Shown here: in pieces, positions 55,501-64,000 of the stretch
How the letters are laid out: every line of letters begins with the position of its first letter
Numbering within the stretch: the stretch's first letter is position 1
Source of the DNA: Anaerolineales bacterium
GTDB lineage: Bacteria > Chloroflexota > Anaerolineae > Anaerolineales > Villigracilaceae
DNA: 64,000 bases
Reading direction: 5' to 3'
Assembly: GCA_030583905.1 (NCBI GenBank)
Contig: CP129481.1
Location: 1,240,001-1,304,000, forward strand
Position numbers and translations under genes: made by a program
Notes under the pieces: generated by a model
Seen by the model: the letters and a program-made list of their open reading frames with translations, nothing else
The model's database searches: none
Told to the model about the DNA's origin: nothing

Positions 55501-58500
55501 GCTTGACCTGTTGAAATGAATGGCGAGTCGGTTTTATTCAGATAATCATCCAGCGCTTTTGTCAGTTCATCCGTTGATGTGGCATGAACTGCGAGACGAT
55601 GTTCAAAATGTGAGCGACCCGTGTTGACGGAGAAGCAAACATCTGCAAGAGAGTCTTTGTTGTTCAGGTCATTGAGTGTGAGTTCGACCATTTCATTCAA
55701 CGCATGTTCCGTCTTCGCTGATAAAGTCAACATGTGACGCGGACGTTCGACTTCCCCTTGTTCCACAACTACCTGCGGCACATCTGAAATAATGATGTGC
55801 GCATTCGTGCCGCCAAAGCCGAACGAACTGACTCCTGCAAAGCGCGGTTGGTCGCGGCGCTTCCACGGGCGGAGATAAGTCCCGATTTCGAGACGGGAAT
55901 CTTCCAATGAAAGATGCGGATTAACCGCTTTCAAGTTCAGGTGCGGTGGAATGGATTCGTTTTGCAGCGCCAGCACGGATTTGATCAGCCCTGCAATTCC
56001 CGCCGCCGATTCCAAATGCCCGATGTTCGTCTTTACCGAACCGACTAGAACTCGGTTGTTCGATGTTCCATCATCCAGCACGGCGCGCAATGCGGAGATT
56101 TCGATCGGGTCGCCGAGCGGTGTGCCCGTGCCGTGCGCTTCCACATATCCGATCTGCTGCGGTGCAACGCCCGCATCCGCCAGCGCATAACGGATGACAT
56201 CCTGTTGCGCCAATCCATTTGGCGCGGTCAAACCGTTGCTGCGTCCATCCTGATTGACCGCCGAGCCGCGGATTAACGCAAGGATGTTATCGCCGTTGCG
56301 CATCGCATCCGACAAACGTTTGAGCACCACAACGCCGCATCCTTCGCCGCGCACATAGCCGTCAGCATTCGCGTCGAAGGTTTTGCAATGACCGTCAGGA
56401 GCGAGCATCCGCGCCTGCGAGAAGGTGATGGTCAACTCTGGCGTGAGGATGAGATTCACGCCTCCCGCCAAGGCGACGTCTGATTCGCCGCTTCGGAGAC
56501 TCTGACACGCGAGATGCACCGCCACCAACGACGACGAACAAGCCGTATCCACCGCCATGCTTGGTCCACGCAGATCGAGCGCATAGGACAGGCGGTTTGC
56601 GGCGATGCTGTGCGCGTTGCCCGTGCCCGCGTAGGCGTCGATCCGTTCGGGATCGTCAAATTGCAGGCGCGAGTAATCGTAACTGCTGATACCGACGAAT
56701 ACGCCCGTGCGAGTCCCTGCCAGAGTGTCGGGCGGGATAAAGGCATTTTCAAGCGCCTCCCAGCTCACTTCAAGAAGGATGCGCTGCTGCGGATCCATGC
56801 GTGCGGCTTCACGCGGAGAGATCCCGAAGAAATTCGGGTCGAACAGATCCACGTCATCGAGAAAGCCGCCGAAGCGGGTGGTGACTTTTCCGGGCGCGGG
56901 GTCGTTTGAATGGAAGGCGTCCACATCCCAGCGGTCGGACGGGACTTCGCTGATGGCGTCCACGCCGTTGCGGAGCAGTTCCCAAAACGCACGCGGATTT
57001 GGTGCCTGCGGGAAGCGGCAACTCAACCCAACGATGGCAATCGGTTCTTTTGTGAATGCATTGGGTGACTGAATCGGTGATGGAGTTGCGGCTTTGGCTG
57101 GTTGATTGTCATTTGCCAGATAATTCGCCAGCAGTTCAATGGTCGGATAATCCCATGCGAGGGTGGGGGAGAGTTTGCGGTTGAGAAAGACTTCCAAGTC
57201 GCCCGTCAGGCTGACGGCTTGGACCGAGCCAAGACCGTAGTAGGTGAACGGCTGGCGCGGGTCGATGGATGTGGAATCGATCTCTAGAATGGAAGCGATG
57301 CGGGTGATGAGAAAGGATTGGACCGCTTCTGCTGAAATCAGTTGTTTGGGTTTACTGATTGATGATTCCGATTTGACGAACTCTTGAGTCTTTTCCTGTT
57401 GCAATGCCACTGGCTTGGCTCGCCATTCGCCGACAATTTCCAATTCTCCGTTTAAGAATGCGTTCTTTGTGGCACGGCGTTGGATCTTTCCGCTGGAAGT
57501 TTTTGGAATGCTCATCGGCTTGACAAGCACGATCGCGAAAACCTGCAAGTCATGCTTTTCTGCCACCGCCTGACGAATGGCGGAAGCCACCTCATTTATA
57601 TCGGGTTGGCGGTGTTGTCGGGTGACTTCCTGAATAATGACAAGCTGTTCTTTCCCATTTTCTGTTATCGAGAATGCGGCTCCCGCTCCGGGCTGTAACG
57701 CGGCATGGGACGACTCGACGGTGATTTCAATGTCCTGCGGATAATGGTTGCTTCCATGAACAATGATCAGGTCTTTCAAACGCCCTGTGACAAAAAGTTC
57801 GCCTTCATGCAAAAAGCCGAGGTCGCCCGTCCGCAGGAAGGGACCTTCGCCAGTATCTGCGATGTGTGCGCCGAATGCCGCGCGAGTTTCCTCTTCCAGA
57901 CCCCAATATCCTTTTGCCACGCTGGGTCCCGTGACCCAAATTTCACCGACCTGATTCGGCTCACATGGTTGCAACGTAGTCGGATTAACGATGACTATTT
58001 TTTGATCAACAATGGATTTTCCGCAACTGACCATGGACAGTGAATTGTCATCCGCAGCAGTTGCTGGAACAACGAGATCGCGTTCGAGCGATTTACGGTC
58101 GATGGTCAATACGCGTGGTTTGGATGGACCGTCCCCGCCGGAGACGATCAGCGTGCTTTCTGCCATCCCAAAACACGGGTAGAAAGAAGTCTTTCGGAAG
58201 CCGCACCGCTCGAAGGTCCGTGCGAAGCGTTCCAGCGTCTCGGGGCGGATGGGTTCGGCTCCGCAAAACGCCAGCGACCATGAACTCAAATCCAGCGTTT
58301 CCATCTGCTCGGGCGTGATCTTGTCCACGCACAGGTCGTAGGCAAAGTTTGGCGCGCCGCTGATCGTTCCTTTGTATTGGCTGATGGCTTCGAGCCAGCG
58401 AAACGGGCGTTGCAGAAACGACACGGGCGACATCAAAGTCGAAGGTCCATTGACGTACATCGGCTCGAGGATGCCGCCGATCAACCCCATGTCGTGATAA

Positions 58501-59156
58501 CTGGGAAGCCAGAAAACTCCCACCGCGTTTTCGCCGATCTGGAATCCGTGGCGGATGGCTTTCAGATTGTGCATCAGGTTGCCATGTGTCAGCATGACGC
58601 CTTTGGGCTTGCTGGTGGAACCGGATGTATATTGAAGGAATGCCAACGTGTCGGGCGAAATATTGGGATGACGCCAGTCCGCTTCCAACCCCGCTGGAAC
58701 CTGCTCGGTGTTCAACCAGCTTAACGCCTGCAGATCGGGCGTGTGCTCGAAGCGCTGTTCAAGGTTGTGGAGAATGGTGGAGGTGGTCAGCGCAAATGAC
58801 GCCTGCGAATCTGCGACAATGGATTGGATGCGCGGCACCGGACGGTTCAAGCGCGGTGGATACGCAGGGACGGCGGTCACGCCGGCGTACAGGCATCCGA
58901 AGAAGGATGCGATGTAATCCAAGCCGGGAGGGTAGAGCAGAAGCGCGCGCTCACCGCCTGCACCAAAACTTTCCAGCCATGCGCCAATGGCGCGTGCGCG
59001 GCGGTCCAATTCCGCGTAAGTGACTGTGACGATATTCGAATCGCCATCCTGAATAAATCTGTATGCCAGATTATCAGGATGGCGATCTGCCTGCGTTCTA
59101 AGCAGTTCGAGCAATGTGCTGGACGCTGATCGTGTCCGGTTTGACAATTGCTTCAT
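49533..59156 (-). CDS. PKS-NRPS megasynthase: FAAL-ACP-KS-AT-ACP-C-A-PCP-TD
   Basis: A 3207-residue enzyme. Fatty acyl-AMP ligase at about 1-590 ([14 protein letters not shown] near 180; FAAL-type [10 protein letters not shown] insert). ACP Ser near 642. KS at about 720-1145 with TACSSSL (Cys near 872), [12 protein letters not shown] and [12 protein letters not shown] with GHSVGEY near 1317 and HAFH near 1419, which predicts malonyl-CoA. ACP GLDSL near 1670. Condensation domain with DHIVTDFWS near 1860. Adenylation domain [10 protein letters not shown] near 2352. [11 protein letters not shown] near 2747. Terminal reductase GATGFVG near 2847 and YAQSK near 3003. No KR, DH or ER. Inferred product: a beta-ketoacyl-glycine chain released reductively. 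It leads a coupled operon with TEII and Sfp. Confidence 0.94.
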   Translation of the reverse strand: MKQLSNRTRSASSTLLELLRTQADRHPDNLAYRFIQDGDSNIVTVTYAELDRRARAIGAWLESFGAGGERALLLYPPGLDYIASFFGCLYAGVTAVPAYPPRLNRPVPRIQSIVADSQASFALTTSTILHNLEQRFEHTPDLQALSWLNTEQVPAGLEADWRHPNISPDTLAFLQYTSGSTSKPKGVMLTHGNLMHNLKAIRHGFQIGENAVGVFWLPSYHDMGLIGGILEPMYVNGPSTLMSPVSFLQRPFRWLEAISQYKGTISGAPNFAYDLCVDKITPEQMETLDLSSWSLAFCGAEPIRPETLERFARTFERCGFRKTSFYPCFGMAESTLIVSGGDGPSKPRVLTIDRKSLERDLVVPATAADDNSLSMVSCGKSIVDQKIVIVNPTTLQPCEPNQVGEIWVTGPSVAKGYWGLEEETRAAFGAHIADTGEGPFLRTGDLGFLHEGELFVTGRLKDLIIVHGSNHYPQDIEITVESSHAALQPGAGAAFSITENGKEQLVIIQEVTRQHRQPDINEVASAIRQAVAEKHDLQVFAIVLVKPMSIPKTSSGKIQRRATKNAFLNGELEIVGEWRAKPVALQQEKTQEFVKSESSISKPKQLISAEAVQSFLITRIASILEIDSTSIDPRQPFTYYGLGSVQAVSLTGDLEVFLNRKLSPTLAWDYPTIELLANYLANDNQPAKAATPSPIQSPNAFTKEPIAIVGLSCRFPQAPNPRAFWELLRNGVDAISEVPSDRWDVDAFHSNDPAPGKVTTRFGGFLDDVDLFDPNFFGISPREAARMDPQQRILLEVSWEALENAFIPPDTLAGTRTGVFVGISSYDYSRLQFDDPERIDAYAGTGNAHSIAANRLSYALDLRGPSMAVDTACSSSLVAVHLACQSLRSGESDVALAGGVNLILTPELTITFSQARMLAPDGHCKTFDANADGYVRGEGCGVVVLKRLSDAMRNGDNILALIRGSAVNQDGRSNGLTAPNGLAQQDVIRYALADAGVAPQQIGYVEAHGTGTPLGDPIEISALRAVLDDGTSNNRVLVGSVKTNIGHLESAAGIAGLIKSVLALQNESIPPHLNLKAVNPHLSLEDSRLEIGTYLRPWKRRDQPRFAGVSSFGFGGTNAHIIISDVPQVVVEQGEVERPRHMLTLSAKTEHALNEMVELTLNDLNNKDSLADVCFSVNTGRSHFEHRLAVHATSTDELTKALDDYLNKTDSPFISTGQARSGTQTKIAFLFTGQGSQYNGMGKGLYETQPAFRAALDECAQILASILDRPLLEILFSDNDQAIHQTQYTQPVLFAFEYALAKMWRSWGIEPHAVLGHSVGEYVAACIAGVFTLEDGLRLIAERGRLMGALPQNGTMAAVFTDASRIADILQSHLDKVSIAATNGPDNTVISGETSTIQIILDELTKLGISSKPLTVSHAFHSPLMDSILDEFESFARGITFSAPRILLCSNLLGGMLEPDSTPDATYWRNHIRAEVKFAAGMQALANSGMDVFIEIGPSPVLLGMGKRCLPDSKSAWLPSLRQNQDDWQIILDSLGKLYTRGADVNWAGFDAGYARRKVTVPNYPFQRQRYWLEASNKKPVIEKISIPTPSLTSGSNGKRQHQKKQKADSRSQKTSQIPASNFDKTTLLSANSAQRQQLLSDFLQKQTARILGMEPSQINPDQPLDTMGLDSLMAMELKNSLESKLGVNLSVASLLQGPTISKLVSEALENLDAPASSNEIPLIIANNDSNESPLSYGQQALWFLHQLLPDEISFNVAGAIRIHGDLNIPALERAFEQLVERHESLRSTFHVTNGEPVQRVHATMDGFFHVEDTAGWIEAELRERLAVEAHRPFDLEHGPVLRASLYLTNDSEHILLLAMDHIVTDFWSMTILASELLTLYEANKTGKPIDLSPLPARYSDYVRWQADMLKSPQGEKHWDYWREQLQGELPALNLPTDRPRTAMQTYRGDSEHVMIDGEIYKQLKALAQENGATMFMTLLAAFQTLLHRYSNQEQFLVGSVTAGRNHAELENLVGYFINPIALRADFSGSPSFNEILHRVRQTMLGAFEHQDYPPALLAKKLGIQRDSSRPPLFETMFILQKAHEADVQALSPFALGIDGARMEASGLTLESIALGGEPAQFDMTMMMAETDQGLAASLQYNTDLFDASTIQRMLGHFNSLLREIAADSARPVSAYPILGEAEKRQILVEWNQTQADYARENCIHELIEAQAKRTPDAIAVQFENQCLTYKELNKRADAVAHVLMAQGVKRGILVGLYVNRSMDMLVGLLGVLKAGGAYLPLDPSFPAERLAFMLADSNAAIVLTLSSLLPNLPENNAQVICLDELAKGRGGRKPKATITPDDLAYIIYTSGSTGKPKGVQIHHRAVVNFLFSMHDHLGIGADDTLLAVTTLSFDIAVLELMLPLTVGARVVIASSEITADGALLSQALTGSNVTFMQATPASWRLLIESGWQGKHDLNILCGGEALTNDLAEKLIQRGAQVWNLYGPTETTIWSTIHRVTSAENSSISNTIPIGRPIANTQIYILDSSLQPVPVGVIGDLYIGGDGVSRGYLNRPELTTERFIQNPFDQSSTIYKTGDLARYLPDGNIEFFGRSDQQVKVRGFRIETGEVEAALAGHPSVKQAVVTAWKETSSEASLVAYVVPTTSEKEADANQLRDFLRQKLPDYMVPSIFVHLDLLPLTPNGKVDRNALPQPMQARSASRAPYVAPRTPLEFELAEICAQVLGLENNNGLSAVGINDNFFDLGGHSLLGTRLVFLLREKYGLEAADLPLRTLFEQPTVANLAQAIERVRRGERNELRRSDFIQRGQLSLGELNAEAQLDPSITAGDLVYEHVDDPKHILLTGATGFVGAFLLHDLLTKTSADVHCLLRANDLEQGVQRLKRNLDSYLLWDEAFAARIKPVLGDLGTLQLGLTDDEFDHLAATMDVIYHNGAMVNFVYPYHAHKASNVLGTQEILRLACRTRLKPVHLVSTLSILYSGGVNDGRVFREDVDLDQVGAPFGGYAQSKWVAEKLVMQAGERGIPYAIYRPGLVSGHSVSGAWNTDNLISSMTRVCVHLGSIPNLDVTVNIVPVDFVSSAIVELSKNPENFGRVYHLDNPEPIHFSKLAGWLESQGFRARQVSFDEWRAELFRQIPNMPSDGWEPYLPLLEEVDESQVFMPEFDLSNTLNRLNGCGIRCHPVDDQLFTAYLKYFTPRGFPEISAPASS

Positions 59157-59253
59157 AATAAATTACACCTGTTTTGTCTGAATTAATGTTTCATTTATAA
59201 CATAAAAGCGATTGTCAAATGCCACGCCGGGGGTGTGAAATTGGTACTATAGC

Positions 59254-59271
59254 TGGAATTCATTAATTCCA
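59254..59271. promoter_or_regulatory. TGGAATT-CATT-AATTCCA palindrome
   Basis: A perfect 7-bp inverted repeat with a 4-nt centre, located between the divergent PKS-NRPS and FHA-ABC genes and 30 nt upstream of the FHA-ABC -35 box. It is a candidate operator. No regulator gene is adjacent. Confidence 0.5.
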
Positions 59272-59300
59272 CCCATTACTTTTGGATACCTATCCCATTC

Positions 59301-59328
59301 TTGACATGAAATCTTGAAAAGGTATAAT
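59301..59328 (+). promoter_or_regulatory. Consensus sigma-70-type promoter of the FHA-ABC operon
   Basis: TTGACA (59301-59306) and TATAAT (59323-59328), both perfect consensus hexamers, are separated by 16 nt. The 5' leader would be about 110-125 nt. Confidence 0.85.
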
Positions 59329-59460
59329 TCTTCCTATTATCATATTATTTATCCATTTTTATGTAATTTAGCGGGGATTTTTTGCACATAACTTGATTGC
59401 CATGTCCGTGTTTGATTTTGAAAATACGGATATGTATTCAGTGAAATGAGGAATAGTCTC

Positions 59461-62400
59461 GTGAATCAATCAAGCAATTTCAAGTTGGTCCTGATCGACA
59501 ATCAAAGCAGCACGCCTCCCAGAGAATTCGAACTGGTCAAGTCAGAACTTGTGATTGGTCGCGATGAAAGCGTTGACCTTCCGATCACGTCGCCAGCCAT
59601 CTCCCGCCGCCATGCGAAATTTATGCGCGAGGGAGATGGTTTTGTTTTGGAGGACCTGGGAAGCAGTAACGGCACATTCGTCAACGGTCAAAAACTGAGC
59701 GGACGTCATACCTTGAAATCGGGAGATGAAATCCGTTTGGGGCGGGCAATTACGCTCAAATATGAAGCGCCGAAAGCGGAAACCTCCGAACCGGATGCGA
59801 CCATGATACGGTCAACGCCCGCCGCTGTGCCATCCGGCGTGGCGCAAACGATGATCGGTGAAGACCCGATGATTTCACGGGCAGACGCGGGTCCGTCGCA
59901 GTTGGTGGTGACCATTGCAGGGGAAAATCCGAGAACGCATACGCTCACGCGTCAGGCTTTCACCATTGGTCGCCTCGACGATAATGACATTGTCATCCCT
60001 TCGCAGATCGTCTCGGGAAAACATGCCCGGCTGGAAAAGGAGAACGGCGGTTACAAGTTGACCGTCCTGCCTGAAGCCAGAAATCCGGTGCTTTTCGAGG
60101 GACGTCCCATTGAAGGCTCCCGCACGCTTCATCATGGCGACATACTCAGGATCGGCGGCGCTGACCCGGGCATGATGGTCACGATCAACTACAACGCGCC
60201 GAGCGAAGCGCCGAAAGAGGTCGAAAGGGATATTGTCTTCGGCGAAAAGACCATCATTCAGATCGGACGTGATTCTGCAAATGACGTCGTGCTTCCATCT
60301 CCCAATGTTTCACGCTTCCACGCCCAGGTGGAGCGGGTCGGTCAACGATACCGCGTGGAGGACCTCCGCAGTTCCAATGGGACGTTCGTCAACGGACAGC
60401 GTATCGAAGGGGCTGTCTGGCTCAAACCGTCCGATACGATTCGGGTGGGGTCGTATCGCTTTGTCATGGGGAAGGATCAGCTTGCCAAATACGATGACAG
60501 CAACGGGTTAAGAGTCGATGCGATCAACCTCAACAAGTGGGTGCGCAAAGACCTGAACATCCTGCAAAATATTTCCGTCTCCTTCCAGCCGAGGGAATTC
60601 ATCGTGGTCGTCGGTCAAAGCGGCGGCGGCAAATCCACATTTGTGGATGCCGTTGCGGGCTACCGCCCGGCTACTCCTCCTTCACGGGTGCTGGTCAACG
60701 ATATTGATATTTACAACAATTTTGATGCCATCCGCAACGACATTGGATTTGTCCCGCAAAAGGACATCATCCACATGGAGTTGACCGTTTATCAGGCGTT
60801 GGATTATGCCGCTCAATTGCGCATGCCCGGTGACACGACCAAGGAGGAAAGGCACAAGCGCGTCATGGAAGTCCTTACTGATCTTGATCTCACACACCGC
60901 AAGGATGTGCAGATCAGCGGCTTGAGCGGCGGACAGCAGAAACGCGTCTCCATTGGCGTTGAGCTGTTGACCAAACCCGGGCTTTTCTTCCTCGATGAGC
61001 CGACCTCCGGTCTCGACCCCGGAACCGAAACCGCCCTGATGCAGTTGATGCGCCGTCTGGCAGATCAGGGACGCACAATCATCCTCATCACCCATGCCAC
61101 CAAGAACGTCATGCTGGCGGACAAGGTCATTTTCCTTGCCCGCGGCGGATATCTTGCCTGGTTTGGTCCGCCGGATGAGGCGCTGGCGTACTTTGATCAA
61201 TACCGCTCAGAGCGCGACCGCAGAGCCGGCAAGATCGAATTCGATGAGATCTACGCCATCCTGGACGATCCCAGCAAGGGCAAGGCGGATGAATGGGCAA
61301 AGCGATACCGCGAGAGCAAAGCGTATCAGGACTATATTGCCCATCCGCTTAAAGATAAGATGGCGCCCCAAAACGCCGTCACCATACCGGAATCAGGCAG
61401 GGCTGTTTCGCCCAAATCGGGCAGCAAGTCCACCGGTAAGGTTTCACAGCTAAAACAGTTTTTCATTCTGTCAGCGCGTAATATAAAGATCCTGACCCGC
61501 GATAAATTCGCGCTTGGTTTGATGCTGGCGACTGCGCCGCTGGTCAGTTTGTTGGATGTGGTTCTCTCCATTGTCATGGGACGGAATCCGTTCGACTTCT
61601 ATCTGGGCGACATGGCGCAGGTCATGATCACGCTTTTCCTGCTGACCATTTATGGCGTCATGGTGGGAGGCATCTCGCAAATGCGCGAGATCGTCAAAGA
61701 GGCGGAGATCTACAAGCGCGAGAGATTGGTCAACCTCAAGATCCTGCCGTATGTCATGTCCAAGATCTGGGTTGCGGCTTTGCTCGCCTTCTATCAAGCG
61801 GCGGCATATACCATTGTGCATTATCTTGCCTTCAACATGCCCGGCGGCACGCTCGAATTCGTGCAGGTGTATATCACGATGACGCTGGCGACTCTGGCAG
61901 GCATGATGCTGGGACTCTTCGCCTCCGCCCTCGCCCCGAACGCCAGTTCCGCCCCATTGATGGTCATCATCCTGATGCTTCCGCAGATCGTTCTGGGCGG
62001 CGCCCTGATCCCCGTGCCAAGTTTTATCAGCGCGCCGACGTCAACGCGCTGGGCGTTCGAGGCATTGATGAGCATCACCGGTCCCGGCTCGGATGTTGCC
62101 GCAGATGTCTGCTGGCAGTTGCCGCGCGACGTGCAGGATGCCATGACCCTGGAAGATAAACTTGCCAACGGCTGTAACTGCATGGGCGTGAACATGCTTA
62201 AACAGGAATATTGCAATCATCCCGGCTTGGGCAAGTTTTACATCCCATTAGTCGATGAACCCATGCCGGTCGAACCCGCCCCGCTCCCGCCGGAGCCTGC
62301 CCGTCCTATCGAGCCTCAAAACCAATCTGACAACGTAGCCATGGCGGAGTTCTTCGCGCAACTCAAGGTGTACGAAGTGGAAGTGGAAAACTATAAGCGG

Positions 62401-62649
62401 CAGGTTGAGCTGTATCAAACCGAGCGGGTTGCCTACGAAACGGCGCGCGCCCAGTTGCAGGTTGCGGTTGCTCCAGCCGAAGGCGTTGTGAGAAACTTCT
62501 ATAACGGTGCAGGGTTCACTTATGTTAATAAGAAGGATCCAGTGGCGTATTTTGGCAAGATCGGTTTTGCTTGGGCGGTGCAGGGCTTCATCATCCTGAT
62601 CCTGTTCGGCGCCATTTTGTTCCTGCAAAAACGCAAGGATGTGATCTAA
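59461..62649 (+). CDS. Triple-FHA ABC-2 transporter (ABCG-like half transporter)
   Basis: A 1062-residue protein. Three forkhead-associated domains, which bind phosphothreonine, occupy about 15-95, 140-215 and 260-335 (the RDESVDLPI, ISRRHAKF and SSNGTFVNGQ pattern repeats). The ATPase follows with GQSGGGKST, LSGGQQKRVSIG and LFFLDEPTSGLDPGTE at about 385-530. An ABC-2 membrane domain with about six helices runs from about 670 to the end. A long outer loop with a Pro-rich run and a coiled coil (about 930-1015) sits before the last helix. GTG 59461 follows GAGGAA; ATG 59446 in the same frame is the alternative. A lipoprotein and a Ser/Thr kinase follow, so phosphorylation control is likely. 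The exported substrate is unknown. Confidence 0.9.
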   Translation: MNQSSNFKLVLIDNQSSTPPREFELVKSELVIGRDESVDLPITSPAISRRHAKFMREGDGFVLEDLGSSNGTFVNGQKLSGRHTLKSGDEIRLGRAITLKYEAPKAETSEPDATMIRSTPAAVPSGVAQTMIGEDPMISRADAGPSQLVVTIAGENPRTHTLTRQAFTIGRLDDNDIVIPSQIVSGKHARLEKENGGYKLTVLPEARNPVLFEGRPIEGSRTLHHGDILRIGGADPGMMVTINYNAPSEAPKEVERDIVFGEKTIIQIGRDSANDVVLPSPNVSRFHAQVERVGQRYRVEDLRSSNGTFVNGQRIEGAVWLKPSDTIRVGSYRFVMGKDQLAKYDDSNGLRVDAINLNKWVRKDLNILQNISVSFQPREFIVVVGQSGGGKSTFVDAVAGYRPATPPSRVLVNDIDIYNNFDAIRNDIGFVPQKDIIHMELTVYQALDYAAQLRMPGDTTKEERHKRVMEVLTDLDLTHRKDVQISGLSGGQQKRVSIGVELLTKPGLFFLDEPTSGLDPGTETALMQLMRRLADQGRTIILITHATKNVMLADKVIFLARGGYLAWFGPPDEALAYFDQYRSERDRRAGKIEFDEIYAILDDPSKGKADEWAKRYRESKAYQDYIAHPLKDKMAPQNAVTIPESGRAVSPKSGSKSTGKVSQLKQFFILSARNIKILTRDKFALGLMLATAPLVSLLDVVLSIVMGRNPFDFYLGDMAQVMITLFLLTIYGVMVGGISQMREIVKEAEIYKRERLVNLKILPYVMSKIWVAALLAFYQAAAYTIVHYLAFNMPGGTLEFVQVYITMTLATLAGMMLGLFASALAPNASSAPLMVIILMLPQIVLGGALIPVPSFISAPTSTRWAFEALMSITGPGSDVAADVCWQLPRDVQDAMTLEDKLANGCNCMGVNMLKQEYCNHPGLGKFYIPLVDEPMPVEPAPLPPEPARPIEPQNQSDNVAMAEFFAQLKVYEVEVENYKRQVELYQTERVAYETARAQLQVAVAPAEGVVRNFYNGAGFTYVNKKDPVAYFGKIGFAWAVQGFIILILFGAILFLQKRKDVI

Positions 62650-62654
62650 ATCTC

Positions 62655-63635
62655 ATGCGAAGGTATCGCGTTGTATTTACCCTGCTTATATTGCTCCTCG
62701 TGTTAAGCGCCTGCGGAATGGGGGGCAATAACGCGGCGACGGAGAGCACGTTGGAAGCGATCAGCAACCAAGTGCGGGAGACCGGCACTGCATCTGCGCA
62801 ACAGGGACAGGATCCGTTCTCTGTGGTCGAAACAGCTCAGGCAGCCGCAACACAGGCGCTGGTCTTGTCCCCTGATTCCATGACCGCCACCGCTCAGGCG
62901 TTTGCCCCCATACTGGCTGAACTGCCGAAGTATGGTGTTGACCCGTCGCAGGGAAGGCTGGGGTGGGTTCATCCCCCCGTCTCTTTGGATGCCTCCGGTT
63001 TTCGTCAGTTCGAATATATCAATTACTTCCTAGGGACGGTGGCGGCTGATTTTGTGATATCCGCGGACATCACTTGGGATACCGTTGGCAGCACATCAGG
63101 CTGCGGGTTCGTCCTGCGGTCGGATGGAAATCAGGCGGCTTTTAATCAATATCTCGCCATTATCACACGTGTCTCCAGCGGACATTTCCTTTTCGCAACC
63201 ATGGCGAACGGCGATGTGGTCACCGGGCGGGATATCTACGCCTACAACCGTGATAAGAATTTCAAATGGCAGAACCAGACGACGAACCGCCTGACCGTAG
63301 TGGGACGCGGCAACCGTTTCTATATTTACACCAACGATACGTTGATCGGCGAGATTGATCCCAGCGCGCCGCTGCCCGGCTTGGCATTGCCTCCGGAGCC
63401 GGAGAGACCCGCCGATCAATCGGATGCCCAGGCAATGGCGGAGTATCAGGCAAGGAAGACAGAATACGACCTGGTCGTTCAGCAAATGAGGGCGGACTAT
63501 GCCAGACGGCAACGGGCGGTCGATTCTGTAAATACGGAATTTGAGCGCGGTTTCATCGCGCTGGTGGCGTTGAGCGAATCGGGCAGGCGCACGGTTTGCG
63601 AGTTCAATAATGCCTGGTTGTGGTTGATCGAGTAA
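62655..63635 (+). CDS. Lipoprotein with beta-sandwich domain and FHA-ABC-like tail
   Basis: A 326-residue lipoprotein. The signal sequence ends in VLSAC. A Gln/Ala-rich linker is followed by a beta-rich domain of about 150 residues (DFVISADITWDTV, GCGFVLRSDGNQAAFNQYL, RGNRFYIYTNDTLIGEID) that recalls LamG or DUF1080 folds. The C-terminal third, starting LPPEPERP, QSD and AMAEYQARKTEYD, closely resembles the outer-loop segment of the FHA-ABC protein (LPPEPARP, QSD, AMAEFFAQLKVYE). ATG 62655 lies 5 nt after the transporter stop. The function is unknown; it may be a partner of the transporter on the outer face. Confidence 0.8.
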   Translation: MRRYRVVFTLLILLLVLSACGMGGNNAATESTLEAISNQVRETGTASAQQGQDPFSVVETAQAAATQALVLSPDSMTATAQAFAPILAELPKYGVDPSQGRLGWVHPPVSLDASGFRQFEYINYFLGTVAADFVISADITWDTVGSTSGCGFVLRSDGNQAAFNQYLAIITRVSSGHFLFATMANGDVVTGRDIYAYNRDKNFKWQNQTTNRLTVVGRGNRFYIYTNDTLIGEIDPSAPLPGLALPPEPERPADQSDAQAMAEYQARKTEYDLVVQQMRADYARRQRAVDSVNTEFERGFIALVALSESGRRTVCEFNNAWLWLIE

Positions 63636-63690
63636 TTGGCGGATCTCATGAAACGACGCATCCAAAAAAATGTAATTTTGGGAGAAGGAA

Positions 63691-64000
63691 ATGTCCACTA
63701 AATGGATCGGTAAGAAACTAAGTAATCGTTACCTCATTGAAGAAATGCTGGGGCAGGGAGGCATGTCGGCGGTCTATAAAGCCTCCGACCCCAACTTGAA
63801 GCGGGTCGTTGCAGTCAAGATGATCCACACACACCTCTCCAGCAACCCGGATTTCGTCACCCGGTTCGAAGAGGAAGCGGCGGCAGTGGCTCAACTTCGC
63901 CATCCCGGCATTATTCAGGTATATGACTTCAACCGGGATGACGATGTCTACTATATGGTATTGGAGTTCGTGCCCGGAGAAACGATTCAAGCGCATCTGA
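63691..64000 (+). CDS. Ser/Thr protein kinase (Hanks type), N-terminal part
   Basis: The first 103 codons of a frame that runs off the right edge. The Gly-rich loop is LGQGGMSAVYKA (about 19-30). The ATP-anchoring Lys is in VVAVKMIH, and the C-helix Glu is in RFEEEAAAVAQLRHPGI. The hinge is YYMVLEFVPG. The catalytic loop lies outside the window. GGAGAAGGAA precedes the ATG. It stands next to the triple-FHA transporter, whose FHA domains are natural readers of its phosphothreonines. Full-length members usually carry more domains or a membrane helix after the kinase. Confidence 0.92.
   Translation, partial: MSTKWIGKKLSNRYLIEEMLGQGGMSAVYKASDPNLKRVVAVKMIHTHLSSNPDFVTRFEEEAAAVAQLRHPGIIQVYDFNRDDDVYYMVLEFVPGETIQAHL

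Larger units (their letters stand above)
59157..59445. other. AT-rich divergent gap upstream of the PKS-NRPS and FHA-ABC genes
   Basis: This 289-nt gap has no gene. It carries the FHA-ABC promoter (59301-59328) and a palindrome (59254-59271). On the minus strand a TTGACA (59213-59218) and a TATAAA (59194-59199) are 13 nt apart, too close for a standard pair, so the PKS promoter is unsettled. Confidence 0.7.

Noticed and set aside
59194..59218. Promoter for the PKS-NRPS operon
   Set aside because: TTGACA and TATAAA on the minus strand are only 13 nt apart, which is too short for a normal promoter, so I did not list it as a feature.
1..64000. CRISPR arrays, tRNA or rRNA genes, insertion sequences and integrases
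   Set aside because: No regular repeat-spacer pattern, cloverleaf, rRNA segment or transposase-like protein was recognised on either strand. tRNA detection by eye is limited, and tRNAscan-SE would settle it.

Overview
The window reads as about 64 kb of chromosome from a Chloroflexota bacterium, most likely an Anaerolineae-type member. This is inferred from gene content (menaquinone synthesis, many solute-binding lipoproteins, FHA-ABC and Ser/Thr kinase signalling, a multi-GAF hybrid kinase), GC-rich coding and abundant intergenic hairpin repeats. No rRNA, tRNA or CRISPR array was seen, so the placement is not proven. Both ends cut genes: pyruvate:ferredoxin oxidoreductase on the left and a Ser/Thr protein kinase on the right.

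Layout. 1-5.4 kb: PFOR start, EamA exporter, NUDIX hydrolase, LysM lipoprotein, large membrane protein. 5.4-7.4 kb: an AT-rich insert with one OLD-family ATPase/TOPRIM nuclease. 7.4-14.2 kb: a signalling operon (7-GAF hybrid histidine kinase, HPt protein, REC-nucleotidyl cyclase). 14.2-18.6 kb: a corrinoid/C1 methyl-transfer cluster punctuated by hairpin repeats. 18.8-20.0 kb: a YhiN-type flavoprotein. 20.0-29.1 kb: a LacI-controlled alpha-glucoside/trehalose operon (binding protein, two permeases, GH63-like enzyme, TreS-like enzyme, ROK kinase), in which one permease carries a cytochrome c domain. 29.1-31.4 kb: uracil-DNA glycosylase, MenG and MenA. 31.5-34.0 kb: a TauABC/SsuABC-type ABC importer. 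34.1-35.4 kb: glycerate 2-kinase. 35.4-44.9 kb: a respiratory cluster with a heme-copper reductase whose active-site Tyr is replaced by Gln (candidate NO reductase), a CuA subunit, copper-handling proteins and a cytochrome b/ferredoxin fusion. 45.1-48.1 kb: a ketosynthase and a membrane glycosyltransferase-like protein. 48.1-59.2 kb: a compact natural-product locus made of one 3207-residue PKS-NRPS, a type II thioesterase and an Sfp-type phosphopantetheinyl transferase. 59.3-64 kb: a triple-FHA ABC-2 transporter, a lipoprotein sharing a segment with it, and a Ser/Thr kinase.

The most notable items are: (i) the PKS-NRPS (FAAL-ACP-KS-AT-ACP-C-A-PCP-TD), whose adenylation pocket reads as the glycine code; (ii) the cytochrome c domain in a sugar ABC permease; (iii) the Gln-for-Tyr heme-copper enzyme; (iv) intergenic-type repeats sitting in frame inside genes; (v) a segment shared by the FHA-ABC exporter and its neighbouring lipoprotein; and (vi) paired LacI operators that fit well with a readable promoter.
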